DNA from: CAYWCV01 sp964629885
Lineage (GTDB): Bacteria; Bacteroidota; Rhodothermia; Balneolales; CAYWCV01
Reading direction: 5' to 3'
Assembly: GCA_964629885.1 (NCBI GenBank)
Contig: CAZVRJ010000005.1
Coordinates: forward strand, 1 to 64,000
DNA length: 64,000 nt
Position numbers and translations under genes: made by a program. Positions 44,855 to 53,578 of this stretch are shown here, piece by piece. A model generated the notes under the pieces. That model was given only the letters and a program-made list of their open reading frames with translations, ran no database searches and was not told the origin of the DNA. The stretch's first letter is position 1, and every line of letters starts with the position of its first letter.

Positions 44855-45897
44855 TCATGGATCCAAAACAGCTTTTTGCCGACCTATATAAACCCATTCC
44901 CCGAAAGCCGCACATTACAGTGTCGTATTTGGTGGAACAATTAAAGCAAAAGATCCAGCTCCGTTTTGAGGCGTGTGGAGCTGGAAACATGGAAAAGAAA
45001 CTTGTTACAGAGGCTGAATTGCACAGACCAGGCCTTGCACTTGCCGGGTATACCGAGCTGTTCACTTGGCAGCGGATACAAGTGATTGGCAATACGGAAA
45101 CCAATTACTTGGCTATGTTGTCTACTGAGGACCGCATGAAGGCTGTGGAACGGCTTACAGCCTATGATATTCCGGTCATATTTGTCACAAGTGGTAATTC
45201 GGCGTGTGAGGAGCTCGTTTTAGCGACCTGCAGAAAGAACATCCCCATGTTCGAAACACCCACTGAGACGACGCAATTCATGTTTTTATTGCGTGATTTC
45301 CTCGAGGATCAATTTGCCGTTCAAACCATGATACATGGATCTATGGTTGATGTGTACGGCATCGGGATACTCATACATGGCAAATCAGGAATCGGAAAGA
45401 GCGAGGTTGCACTCGACTTGATTGAACGCGGTCATCGGCTTGTTGCCGACGACGTTGTGATCATGACTAAGAAGAACAACACGCTTATGGCCAGTGCCAC
45501 AGAGTTAACCAAGCACTTCATGGAGATACGAGGGCTAGGTCTGATCGACATCATGGCTATGTTCGGAATCCGGGCCATTCGATACCAAAAGCGTCTCGAG
45601 GTACTGATCGAATTAAGTTTGTGGGATGAGTCCCACCATATCGACCGAATTGGTCTCGATAAGAATACCGTACCTATTTTGGATGTTAATATCCCGATTG
45701 TACACTTACCTATTACACCTGGAAAAAATATCACCGTAATAGCCGAAGTCATTGCTATGAATTATCTTACGTCGCATTATGGCTACGATGCTGCCAAGGC
45801 ATTCCAGAAAAAGCTTAACGAAAGAATTAAAAACAAAAAATCGGGCATAGAAATGCCTCAAAGGGCGGTAGAGTACTTTGAAGGCGACTACGAGTGA
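44851..45897 (+). CDS. hprK: HPr kinase/phosphorylase
   Basis: 348 residues. An N-terminal regulatory domain precedes the kinase domain with the P-loop IHGKSGIGKSEVAL (about 173-186), the DDVV after it, and the family signature MEIRGLGLIDI. The catalytic histidine lies in IHGSMVDVYGIG. HprK phosphorylates Ser46 of HPr and reverses this with phosphate. Outside Firmicutes it usually accompanies partial PTS systems of regulatory type. No ptsH or ptsI is in the window, so its partner is unknown. It is translationally coupled to xerC; ATG 44857 is a possible alternative start. Confidence 0.93.
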   Translation: MIMDPKQLFADLYKPIPRKPHITVSYLVEQLKQKIQLRFEACGAGNMEKKLVTEAELHRPGLALAGYTELFTWQRIQVIGNTETNYLAMLSTEDRMKAVERLTAYDIPVIFVTSGNSACEELVLATCRKNIPMFETPTETTQFMFLLRDFLEDQFAVQTMIHGSMVDVYGIGILIHGKSGIGKSEVALDLIERGHRLVADDVVIMTKKNNTLMASATELTKHFMEIRGLGLIDIMAMFGIRAIRYQKRLEVLIELSLWDESHHIDRIGLDKNTVPILDVNIPIVHLPITPGKNITVIAEVIAMNYLTSHYGYDAAKAFQKKLNERIKNKKSGIEMPQRAVEYFEGDYE

Positions 45898-46041
45898 TCA
45901 TATTATTACAAATTGAATACCATATTAGCCTTAATCCCAATTAATTACTCATTTCGTTTTGATGGCTTGATGTCAATTTGTATTTTGCTACGTGTTTTTT
46001 AAATCGGTCTCGTCAACGTACTTGGTCACAACAATTTGTGA

Positions 46042-47016
46042 ATGAAATCTGAGAATCTTTTTCTCTACGATAAGAACGAATGTAGATTTGTAAAAGCGGA
46101 TTATCCGACACATGATCGGATTGTCCACTACTTATGCATGTGGGTGCTAACAGGTGTTGTGCTTGCAGGAGTGAGCATCGCTGGGCTTAGCGTGATCGCA
46201 GGCAGCCCTGCTGAACTTGCCCTGAAAGCCGAGAATACCGAGCTCATTCGCCAACTGAGAGTCACCGACACTCGGGTTCAAACTATGCAGAACCAGGTTA
46301 CCAAGCTCTCACGGAACGACGCCCAACTGTATCGATCCATGTTGGGAATGGAACCGATTTCGGAAGATGAACGGATGGCGGGCGTCGGTGGTGCCGATAT
46401 ATTCTCAGGATTTGATGTTTTTAGCGAATCTGCATCCAGTGTGCTCAAATCGGTCAACGAGAATTTGGAGGTCATTGAGCACCGGCTTCGAATCCAACAA
46501 AGGAGCTTCGACGAAATCATTGCAGCTTACTCGAACTTTGAGGAGCGAATGGCAGCGTTGCCAGTGATCAAACCCGTTCAGGGTTCTCTAATCAGCGGTT
46601 TCGGCTATCGCAACCATCCTATCTACAAGATGAGTCGGATGCATGAGGGCGTAGATTTCAAGGGGGACACCGGAGACCCAATATATGCCACAGGCGACGG
46701 CACAATAGCCTTTGCAAGCAGATACAGCGGCTTTGGCAACTTCATTCGCCTCGACCATGGCGACGGCATCGAATCGGCCTATGCGCATTTAAGCAAGTTT
46801 GCCCAAGGCATTGTACCGGGCAAAAAAGTCAAGCGCGGCGACTTAATCGGTTACGTAGGTAGTACAGGTTTGTCGGCAGGCCCGCATTTGCACTACGAAA
46901 TCCGCATCGACGGTGTGCCAATTGACCCACTAAACTATTTGGCATTAGATGTATCCCCAGAGGAATACCGGGAATTCCTCCGCATATCAGAGAATAATCC
47001 ACGCTCGATGGATTGA
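46042..47016 (+). CDS. Membrane-anchored M23 endopeptidase with coiled coil
   Basis: 324 residues. An N-terminal cytoplasmic tail, one membrane helix (about 34-55, VLTGVVLAGVSIAGLSVIAG), a coiled-coil region (about 60-100 and 135-175), and a C-terminal M23 domain. The zinc site is canonical: HEGVDF, the catalytic YAHLS, and GPHLHYEIRI with the H-x-H. It should cut peptidoglycan cross-bridges in the periplasm, in the style of MepM or the EnvC-related family, where coiled coils mediate control. It is preceded by a 145-bp AT-rich gap likely to hold its promoter. Confidence 0.92.
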   Translation: MKSENLFLYDKNECRFVKADYPTHDRIVHYLCMWVLTGVVLAGVSIAGLSVIAGSPAELALKAENTELIRQLRVTDTRVQTMQNQVTKLSRNDAQLYRSMLGMEPISEDERMAGVGGADIFSGFDVFSESASSVLKSVNENLEVIEHRLRIQQRSFDEIIAAYSNFEERMAALPVIKPVQGSLISGFGYRNHPIYKMSRMHEGVDFKGDTGDPIYATGDGTIAFASRYSGFGNFIRLDHGDGIESAYAHLSKFAQGIVPGKKVKRGDLIGYVGSTGLSAGPHLHYEIRIDGVPIDPLNYLALDVSPEEYREFLRISENNPRSMD

Positions 47017-47100
47017 TACTTCCGATTAGGAAGTCGATATTCTGATACACGTGCGCCCGAGGATGGCGCAATTCTTTAGCACCCATCACGGAACAGTACG

Positions 47101-48513
47101 ATGAAACTTGTATTCAAGGCTATTGTTGTGGCCGTTGCTTTCTATGTAGCTACTAGCCCAGCCAGTGCACAATCGATCTCAGAGCGTTACAAAGATCAAG
47201 TAAATAAACTCATTGACGCATCATTAGCTACCGATTCGGCTTGGAGCAGATTGGCGTACATCACAGATACTTTTGGGCCAAGGTTCAGTGGTAGCCAAAA
47301 TCTGGAGGACGCCATTGATGAAATCGTCCGCATGATGCAAAAGGATGGCTTCGACACCGTGTATACGGAGCCGGTTAAAGTACCACATTGGGTGCGTGGC
47401 AACGAATCGGCGAAGATGGTCTCCCCTCGTCCACGCATGTTGCCAATGCTTGGGCTTGGCGGCAGCATCGCCACGCCTCCAGAAGGCATCACTGCCGAGG
47501 TAATTGTGGTCGATGAACTCGACTCTGTTGCGACACTTGGCGAGCGCGCCCGCGGTAAGATCGTGCTAATCAACCAAGCTTTCGAGGAGGGACGCGGTCC
47601 TGCCCCCTTTCGTGGCTACAGCCAGACCGTTCGCATACGATCGATGGGTGCTATTGAATCAGCCAAAGTCGGTGCTGTGGCAACTCTCATTCGCTCCGTA
47701 GGTCCATACGGAATGCAGACACCCCACACTGGGTCGATGGCATATATCGACGGAGTACCTAGGATACCTGCTGCTGCCATCACCATCGAGGATGCTGAGA
47801 TGATCAAGCGAATGATCGAGCGTGGCCAAAAAGTAGTAGTCACCCTCCAGATGGAGGCAAAGATGATGCCTGATGCCGACTCACGCAACATCATCGTGGA
47901 GTTACGCGGCTACGAGAAACCCGATGAAATCGTGGTAATGGGTGGACACATCGACTCTTGGGATGTCGGTACGGGCGCTATGGATGACGCTGGTGGCTGC
48001 ATCATTACATGGGAGGCGCTACGACTCATGAAAGAGCTGGGATTGCGTCCACGCCGCACCGTACGCGTGGTGTTCTGGACCAACGAAGAAAATGGTCTCA
48101 GGGGAGCCAATGTGTACAAAAATAATCGTCTTGCCGAGGTCGAGAAACACGTTCTAGCCATGGAATCTGACTCAGGCGTGTTCTCGCCTGAAGGATTCGG
48201 TTTTACGGGTGTGAACGCCGCATTCGCTGTCATCAACGAAATCGGCCAAATGCTAACGCCCATCGGCGCGAATACGATAACCAGAGGCGGTGGTGGCGCA
48301 GATATTAGCCCGCTCACGCGTGAAGGTGTTCCGAGTATGGGACTCACCGTCGACGGAACCAAGTACTTCTGGTACCATCACACCGAGGCCGATACAATCG
48401 ACAAGCTCAACCGCGATGAAGTGAACCGATGCGTTGCCGCAATGGCCGTGATGGCATTTGTGGTGGCCGACATGCAGGAACGCCTCCCATGGGAGCCCGT
48501 TGCCAACGATTGA
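47101..48513 (+). CDS. Exported M28 family metallo-aminopeptidase/carboxypeptidase
   Basis: 470 residues: signal peptide (MKLVFKAIVVAVAFYVATSPASAQ), an inserted PA domain (about 110-265, with GKIVLINQAFEEG), and the M28 zinc peptidase domain. Two-zinc ligands: MGGHIDSWDVG, GAMDDAGGC, WTNEENGLRGA (catalytic Glu-Glu), MESDSGVF and YHHTEADT. The layout with PA domain resembles carboxypeptidase Q and related exported peptidases. It precedes a convergent M42 peptidase with 15 bp between, so two peptidases lie side by side but are not cotranscribed. Confidence 0.93.
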   Translation: MKLVFKAIVVAVAFYVATSPASAQSISERYKDQVNKLIDASLATDSAWSRLAYITDTFGPRFSGSQNLEDAIDEIVRMMQKDGFDTVYTEPVKVPHWVRGNESAKMVSPRPRMLPMLGLGGSIATPPEGITAEVIVVDELDSVATLGERARGKIVLINQAFEEGRGPAPFRGYSQTVRIRSMGAIESAKVGAVATLIRSVGPYGMQTPHTGSMAYIDGVPRIPAAAITIEDAEMIKRMIERGQKVVVTLQMEAKMMPDADSRNIIVELRGYEKPDEIVVMGGHIDSWDVGTGAMDDAGGCIITWEALRLMKELGLRPRRTVRVVFWTNEENGLRGANVYKNNRLAEVEKHVLAMESDSGVFSPEGFGFTGVNAAFAVINEIGQMLTPIGANTITRGGGGADISPLTREGVPSMGLTVDGTKYFWYHHTEADTIDKLNRDEVNRCVAAMAVMAFVVADMQERLPWEPVAND

Positions 48514-48528
48514 TTCGGATATTCTTAT

Positions 48529-49608
48529 TTAATCTAGCATGTGAAATCGGCTCTTGCCATCGAGTGCCAAGACCGACTCCGTCATAAGGTCGACCAATGC
48601 CTCCACGTCGGCCATAGACGCCATTTCGACGGGCGAGTGCATGTATCGAAGCGGCAACGATACCAGTACAGAAGGAACTCCGTCTCGCACATGATAAATA
48701 CTGTCGGTGTCGGTGCCGGTTCGCACACTGGCCGCTTCATGCTGCAGTGGGAGCTTCTTCCTTTCGGCCACGTCCTCTATATGCCGCACCATTAACGGAT
48801 GCGAGGCCGCCCCGTGGGTCACAGTGGGTCCGCCCCCTAGCTTGACGGCGCCATGTTCCTTTTGGTTGATGCCCGGCGTGTCGGTGGCGTGAGTCACATC
48901 GGTCACGATGGCCATATTCGGACGCAGGCGATGAGTCATCATACGTGCACCGTATCCACCAATTTCCTCCTGCACGGCATTGAGAGCCACTACGTTTACT
49001 TTCAGCTTCTTGCGGTTCTTTTGCAACTTCTTGAGTGCCATTGCGATAATGAAACCACCAATACGGTTATCTAAAGCTCTGCCTGTCAATAAATTATCGT
49101 TGATCCATTCAAATTGATCTACATAGGTGATGGGGTCGCCAACTTGAACCAACTCCAGTGCCTCCTCACGGGTGGATGCACCGATGTCGACGAATAAATC
49201 CTTCCAGGTGGGTTGCTTTTGGTTGCCATCCCGCACTTGTATGTGGATTGCAGTATTCCCGATGATGCCCTCCACGATGCCGTCGCGGCTGTGGATATGA
49301 ATCCGGCGTGCACGGGCTATCGACGGATCACTCCCACCGATCTTGCTGATGTACACAAAGCCATTTTCGTCGATGTATTGCACCACCATTCCAATTTCGT
49401 CGGCATGCGCCTCAAGCATCACCGTCATAAACTCGGGATTCACATCCAAGCATCCTGCAGCACTACCGTAGGCGTCGGTCACCTGCCTGTCGCTTATCGT
49501 CCTGACGAAATCCAACCATATCCGCTGACCCGCAGCCTCATATCCTGTTGGGCTCGGGGTCGAAATGAGGCGTTCGAGAAACGCGCGGCTTTCCAGATTC
49601 TTTGGCAT
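48529..49608 (-). CDS. M42 family glutamyl aminopeptidase / endoglucanase-type
   Basis: 359 residues, cytoplasmic. The metal sites are EAHADEIGMVV, the bridging aspartate in ALDNRIGGF, NAVQEEIGGYGARM with the catalytic glutamates, TDVTHATDTPG and a late histidine in RYMHSPVEM. Members assemble as large tetrahedral dodecamers (TET) and trim peptides produced by the proteasome or Clp/Lon. The substrate preference is not predictable. It is transcribed alone, with 90 bp to the divergent HD gene. Confidence 0.94.
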   Translation of the reverse strand: MPKNLESRAFLERLISTPSPTGYEAAGQRIWLDFVRTISDRQVTDAYGSAAGCLDVNPEFMTVMLEAHADEIGMVVQYIDENGFVYISKIGGSDPSIARARRIHIHSRDGIVEGIIGNTAIHIQVRDGNQKQPTWKDLFVDIGASTREEALELVQVGDPITYVDQFEWINDNLLTGRALDNRIGGFIIAMALKKLQKNRKKLKVNVVALNAVQEEIGGYGARMMTHRLRPNMAIVTDVTHATDTPGINQKEHGAVKLGGGPTVTHGAASHPLMVRHIEDVAERKKLPLQHEAASVRTGTDTDSIYHVRDGVPSVLVSLPLRYMHSPVEMASMADVEALVDLMTESVLALDGKSRFHMLD

Positions 49609-49698
49609 GATGCGGTCGATATAATTTGATGATGGATCGGGAATCTACGCAAAAACACGTTATTATTACATCATTATAACGATTTATGCCAATTCTGC

Positions 49699-50958
49699 AT
49701 GGACCGCAGCAATCTCTTCAAGACCTTTACTGACCCCATCCACGGCTTTGTGACCGTGCCTAAGGGCACTGTGCTCAAACTCATGGATCATCCTTACGTC
49801 CAGCGCCTGCGCCGTATCCGTCAGCTTGGGCTTGGGTTCTTGGTCTTTCCTGGAGCTGAACACTCGCGCTTTTCGCATGCATTGGGGGCACTCGGACTCA
49901 TGCAACGGGCCCTGCAGAACCTGAAGGTCAAGGGCACGACCATCACCTTTCAGGAGATGGAGGCGGCATGCATCGGCATCCTGCTGCACGATATTGGCCA
50001 TGGTCCCTTTTCGCATACGCTTGAGGGTACGTTCATCAAGGGTTTCAACCATGAAATCATGACTGAGGCCCTGATGAATCAGCTCAATGTGGAGATGAAC
50101 GGTGACCTCGATATGGCCATAACTGTCTTCAACGACCAGTATCGGAAGCGTTTTCTCCACCAGCTCATATCCTCGCAGCTCGACATTGATCGACTCGACT
50201 ACCTCAAGCGCGACAGCACCTTCACCGGCGTGTACGAGGGTTCGATTGGCATTGACCGTATCCTGCAGACCATGCGTGTACACAAGGGAAACATCGTGAT
50301 CGAGCGAAAAGGTGTTTATGCCATCGAGAACTACGTCATATCGCGCAGACTCATGTATCTGCAAGTATACCAACACAAGACCGTTTTTAGTGCTGACAAA
50401 CTGCTACGGTCGATTTTCACCCGTGTGCGTTACTTGACATCCCGCAAGGTCGATGTGCCCTTCCCTTCGCCCTCCATCGGCTGGTTCATGCAGAACAATC
50501 CCGATGTGGTCGACGGACTCACACCTGATTTGATTCGGCATTACGTGAGTCTCGACGACAACGACGTGCTCATGTCAATAAAAGTTTGGATGCACCACAA
50601 GGATCCGGTACTCCGGGATTTATGCACGCGCTTCATGAACCGTAACCTGCAACGCTGCGTCTTCTTGGAGGATGCACCAAGCGAGGAATTCAAACAGCGC
50701 CTTACACAGGCCACCAAGCGCGAACTGCTCAACAGAGGGTTGCCCAACGACGAGCAGACGGTGAATCTATATCTACAATTTGGTAGTGTTACCACCGAAA
50801 CATACAAGAACGAAAACGACCGTATATGGATCCTCGACGGGACGGGTAAGCAAGCTCGCGAATTCTCGAAATCGACCGATGCCGCCAACATCATGGCACT
50901 CACTAAGCCTCTTGTGAGGCACTACGTGGTGCATTTTAAGAATTTATCCATCAAGTAA
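49699..50958 (+). CDS. HD-domain phosphohydrolase
   Basis: 419 residues. The HD superfamily metal motif is split as HSRFSHALG (about 55-63) and LHDIGHGPFSHTLE (about 96-109), with a late aspartate in LDIDRLDYLKRDS (about 173-180). This is the dGTPase-like/YdhJ group of nucleotide triphosphohydrolases. In this subfamily the natural substrate is usually untested. The C-terminal 150 residues have no recognised domain. Codon use here looks somewhat more GC-rich than in neighbouring genes, which produces a long antisense ORF of no coding value. Confidence 0.92.
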   Translation: MDRSNLFKTFTDPIHGFVTVPKGTVLKLMDHPYVQRLRRIRQLGLGFLVFPGAEHSRFSHALGALGLMQRALQNLKVKGTTITFQEMEAACIGILLHDIGHGPFSHTLEGTFIKGFNHEIMTEALMNQLNVEMNGDLDMAITVFNDQYRKRFLHQLISSQLDIDRLDYLKRDSTFTGVYEGSIGIDRILQTMRVHKGNIVIERKGVYAIENYVISRRLMYLQVYQHKTVFSADKLLRSIFTRVRYLTSRKVDVPFPSPSIGWFMQNNPDVVDGLTPDLIRHYVSLDDNDVLMSIKVWMHHKDPVLRDLCTRFMNRNLQRCVFLEDAPSEEFKQRLTQATKRELLNRGLPNDEQTVNLYLQFGSVTTETYKNENDRIWILDGTGKQAREFSKSTDAANIMALTKPLVRHYVVHFKNLSIK

Positions 50959-50993
50959 AAGAGACGGACATCCATTTGGTGCAAAGCTGATCG

Positions 50994-51260
50994 TTACTCA
51001 GGTACAATTTGCCCATCGGGTGCAATTTTCATTCCTGGCGGAGGTGGCTGCTGGGGGAAGTTATGAAGCGGCACGTTTGGATCTCGATCTTTAGGCACAT
51101 AATGGGAGTGGTTTCCGTGTGGAACTTCCGTGTAGGGCTTGTCATCGAAGATGCCCAGCGATGATAGCATGGCTAGCAGAAAGAATATGCCCAAAAAGAC
51201 GATGAGAGCGGGTTTGAACCAATTGGGACGCAGTGGAGATGTCGAGGTGTCGTCTGGCAT
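50994..51260 (-). CDS. Small membrane protein with histidine-triad-like motif
   Basis: 88 residues. A short cytoplasmic N-terminus, one membrane helix (about 17-38, PALIVFLGIFFLLAML), then a polar, proline-rich outer tail of 45 residues. The tail contains VPHGNHSHYVPKD, an H-x2-H-x-H motif resembling the HGDHYHYIPK zinc-binding repeats of streptococcal histidine triad proteins, and ends with QQPPPPGMKI. The start ATG directly follows the heptamer tandem array, and I see no Shine-Dalgarno. Function is unknown; metal binding is a suggestion from the motif alone. Confidence 0.65.
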   Translation of the reverse strand: MPDDTSTSPLRPNWFKPALIVFLGIFFLLAMLSSLGIFDDKPYTEVPHGNHSHYVPKDRDPNVPLHNFPQQPPPPGMKIAPDGQIVPE

Positions 51261-51261
51261 T

Positions 51262-51338
51262 ATCAGTTATCGGTTATCAGTTATCGGGGATCGGGGATCG
51301 GGGATCGGGGATCGGGGATCGGGGATCGGGGATCGGGG
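51262..51338. repeat. Heptamer tandem repeat, G-quadruplex-capable
   Basis: Eleven 7-bp units. The first three are degenerate (ATCAGTT, ATCGGTT, ATCAGTT) and the following eight are perfect ATCGGGG. Eight GGGG tracts with 3-nt loops on the plus strand meet the usual rule for G-quadruplex formation. The array starts two bases upstream of the small membrane protein's ATG, so copy-number change would move that gene's promoter relative to its start. Confidence 0.96.
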
Positions 51339-51418
51339 GCAAGTTTAGCTTCGTAAGCTACGCAGGTGTGAAATGGATATCAATAGTTAAGCATATCAGG
51401 ACACCCGCTGGTTGAAAC

Positions 51419-51455
51419 AAAAAAGGCCCACCGGAATGATCCGGCAGGCCTTTTT
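51419..51455 (-). terminator. Rho-independent terminator for the RRM gene
   Basis: On the minus strand GGCC-UG-CCGG pairs with CCGG-UG-GGCC around a 6-nt loop, followed by six U residues. The UG pairs are G-U wobbles in this direction only, as in the terminator at 6292-6323. It lies 19 bp past the RRM gene's stop. Confidence 0.9.
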
Positions 51456-51473
51456 CAAAATTGCGTGGATGGC

Positions 51474-51842
51474 TTACCAGCCACCGCGACTACGACCACC
51501 GCCGCCGCCGCCGCCATTGCCACCACCGTAACCGCCGCCGCCACCGTTACGTGGACCGCTGCTGCTACGACGTGGTGCACCACCGCCGAAGCTACGCTCT
51601 TCGCGTGGCTGTGCTTCGTTGACAGTAAGGGCACGGCCTTTGAAGTCGGCGCCGTGGAACTGCTCAATCGCAGCTGTGCCGTCTTCGTTGTTTGCCATTT
51701 CGACAAAACCGAAACCGCGTGAGCGGCCAGTCTGACGATCAAGGATTACCATGGCAGAAGCGACTTCGCCTGCCTGTGAAAAGAAAGATTCGAGTTCCTC
51801 GTTCGTAGTTTGATACGAGAGGTTACCAACATAGAGTTTCAT
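51474..51842 (-). CDS. Glycine-rich RRM RNA-binding protein
   Basis: 122 residues. A single RNA-recognition motif (1-80) has RNP2 LYVGNL and RNP1 RSRGFGFVEM intact. A 40-residue Gly/Arg/Ser tail follows. This is the architecture of cyanobacterial and Bacteroidota Rbp proteins, thought to act as RNA chaperones, often cold-induced. The upstream spacer of about 300 bp is long for this genome and could carry a regulated leader. The gene stands alone with its own terminator. Confidence 0.95.
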   Translation of the reverse strand: MKLYVGNLSYQTTNEELESFFSQAGEVASAMVILDRQTGRSRGFGFVEMANNEDGTAAIEQFHGADFKGRALTVNEAQPREERSFGGGAPRRSSSGPRNGGGGGYGGGNGGGGGGGRSRGGW

Positions 51843-52159
51843 GGATGTAACAAAAGATAAATGTACGATTCACACAGGTTCCCGACCGGCTGGCGTTTCA
51901 ATACGAAAAACGTTCTTGGATCGCTCCCTTGAGCGGTGTAACTGTGCAGGTTGAAATGCCAAAATTGAACTGCCGGACGACCTACGTAACCGCAAACTCA
52001 TCTAATCAGACAATACAGGCATCAGCAAGGTACATGCTATCTGCATTATATCCAACTATTTTTATAACATAGCATCCCAAATTCCCATTGTTTGTCAAGA
52101 TTTATGCCTTTTATACCGTTTTTTGATATTCTGAAGCATAATTGGGGTATCTTTTTTCC
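51843..52159. other. Divergent intergenic region between RRM and OstA-like genes
   Basis: 317 bp without a gene. Near the RRM start is a small hairpin, CGCTC-CCTT-GAGCG (51922-51935), within what would be the RRM leader. The distal part (about 52040-52160) is AT-rich and presumably holds the promoter of the ostA-like gene. I cannot recognise a known riboswitch or RNA thermometer. Confidence 0.5.
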
Positions 52160-53578
52160 ATGCTGATCAAGATTGCTGCATATTTTGTACTCGCCATTGT
52201 ACCCATCGTCATGATACCCGCCTTGAGCTCTGCCCAGGACGGTGATCGTATAACCATCGAAAGGACCGATAGCCTCCGGAGTTTCGTATCAGAAGGCAAT
52301 CGTGTGAATCGACTCATTGGCAACGTACGCCTGCGCGACCGCGATCGTGTATTTGAATCGGATAGCGCTTACCACTTCCCCGATCTCGACCGCATCGAAG
52401 CTTGGGGGAATTTGCGAGTCACTGGTAACAAGGAAACCATCTGGGCCGATGCACTGGTATACACCGCCAATGACGATATAGGTAGGCTAAACGGAAGGGT
52501 AGTTATTGAGCAGGACAGCCTGACCTTGTTCAGTTCAATAGCAGTCTACGATTTCACGAACGAAATCGCTCAATTTCCTAGGAAGCTCGAACTCAAAGAC
52601 TTGAAATCGATTCTCCTAGCCGATTCGGGCATTTTCTACAACCAAAATGACAGTGCCGTATTCTTTGGTAACGTGCAGCTGGCCGACTCGAGCTCCTACT
52701 TGGAAGGCGATACGCTTCGGTATAAACGTGATATCGGCAGTTTTTGGATGACGGGCGACATCTATGGAGAGAATCGCGAAGATTCAATCCGTTTTCATGG
52801 ATCATACGTATTTGGCGACAGTACCGGATACAAAAAAGTGACCGGAGGCGCCATCATCGAAAAACTCTCTGGGTCTAAACCTGATACCACCAATATCAAT
52901 GCGGGTGTTCTTGAGTATTTCAGACTCGGCGATTCCTACCGCGTTGAAGCTTACGAAAATGCCACGGTATATAACCCTGGCTACGCTGCTATGGCCGATT
53001 CCTTATCGTACGTAGATTCGACCAGTACGGTTTCACTTTTGGGGAACACGCGAATCTGGCAAGAGCGGCTTCAACTGAGCGCTCAAAAGCAAGTCATTTA
53101 TCTTGCCGATTCGGAAGTCGACTCGCTCGTTGCTGATTTCAGCCCATTTGCCGTACTCGAAGACAGCACAACTAGTCGGTTGCATCAACTTACCGGCACA
53201 ATGATCATGGTTCGCTTCGATTCGTCGAAAGTAAGCCAAATCGATATCCCATCTGAAACACAATTGCTCTATTTCCCTGCGAACGACAATGACGAACCCG
53301 ATGGGGCAATCAAGGTCAGGATAGGGTCTATGAGTATCTATTTTATAAATGGTGAACTCGACCAAATATTTGGCCTTGACTCGCCAGATGGTGAAGTCTA
53401 TGAGGAAGAGCCAGGAATAGACCAGCTCAGGTTGGAGGGATTCCAATACGAACCGGAGCTCCGGCCTCTGCGTCCAACGCAACGACCGGAGCCCCGTTTA
53501 AATATTCCGGAGTGGAGTGAAACTCGATTTCCACATCCCCCCCTGTACAGACTACATTTGCAGCAGATTAAGCTGTAG
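52160..53578 (+). CDS. OstA/LptA-like organic solvent tolerance domain protein
   Basis: 472 residues from ATG 52160, which gives a signal peptide (MLIKIAAYFVLAIVPIVM...SSAQ); a TTG 18 bp upstream is less likely. The N-terminal half has repeated beta-strand units of OstA_N type, such as VNRLIGNVRLRDRDRVFESD, NLRVTGNKETIWADAL and GRLNGRVVIEQDSLTLFSS. This beta-jellyroll fold carries lipopolysaccharide between inner and outer membranes in LptA and LptD. Without a barrel it is more like a large periplasmic LptA or LptC-type protein. Its 3' end overlaps the EF-G-like gene by 11 bp on the opposite strand. Confidence 0.82.
   Translation: MLIKIAAYFVLAIVPIVMIPALSSAQDGDRITIERTDSLRSFVSEGNRVNRLIGNVRLRDRDRVFESDSAYHFPDLDRIEAWGNLRVTGNKETIWADALVYTANDDIGRLNGRVVIEQDSLTLFSSIAVYDFTNEIAQFPRKLELKDLKSILLADSGIFYNQNDSAVFFGNVQLADSSSYLEGDTLRYKRDIGSFWMTGDIYGENREDSIRFHGSYVFGDSTGYKKVTGGAIIEKLSGSKPDTTNINAGVLEYFRLGDSYRVEAYENATVYNPGYAAMADSLSYVDSTSTVSLLGNTRIWQERLQLSAQKQVIYLADSEVDSLVADFSPFAVLEDSTTSRLHQLTGTMIMVRFDSSKVSQIDIPSETQLLYFPANDNDEPDGAIKVRIGSMSIYFINGELDQIFGLDSPDGEVYEEEPGIDQLRLEGFQYEPELRPLRPTQRPEPRLNIPEWSETRFPHPPLYRLHLQQIKL

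Noticed and set aside
49684..50376. 230-codon minus-strand ORF opposite the HD hydrolase gene
   Set aside because: The plus strand encodes a clear HD-domain protein with all metal motifs; the antisense ORF has no known motif and is a by-product of GC-rich codons.
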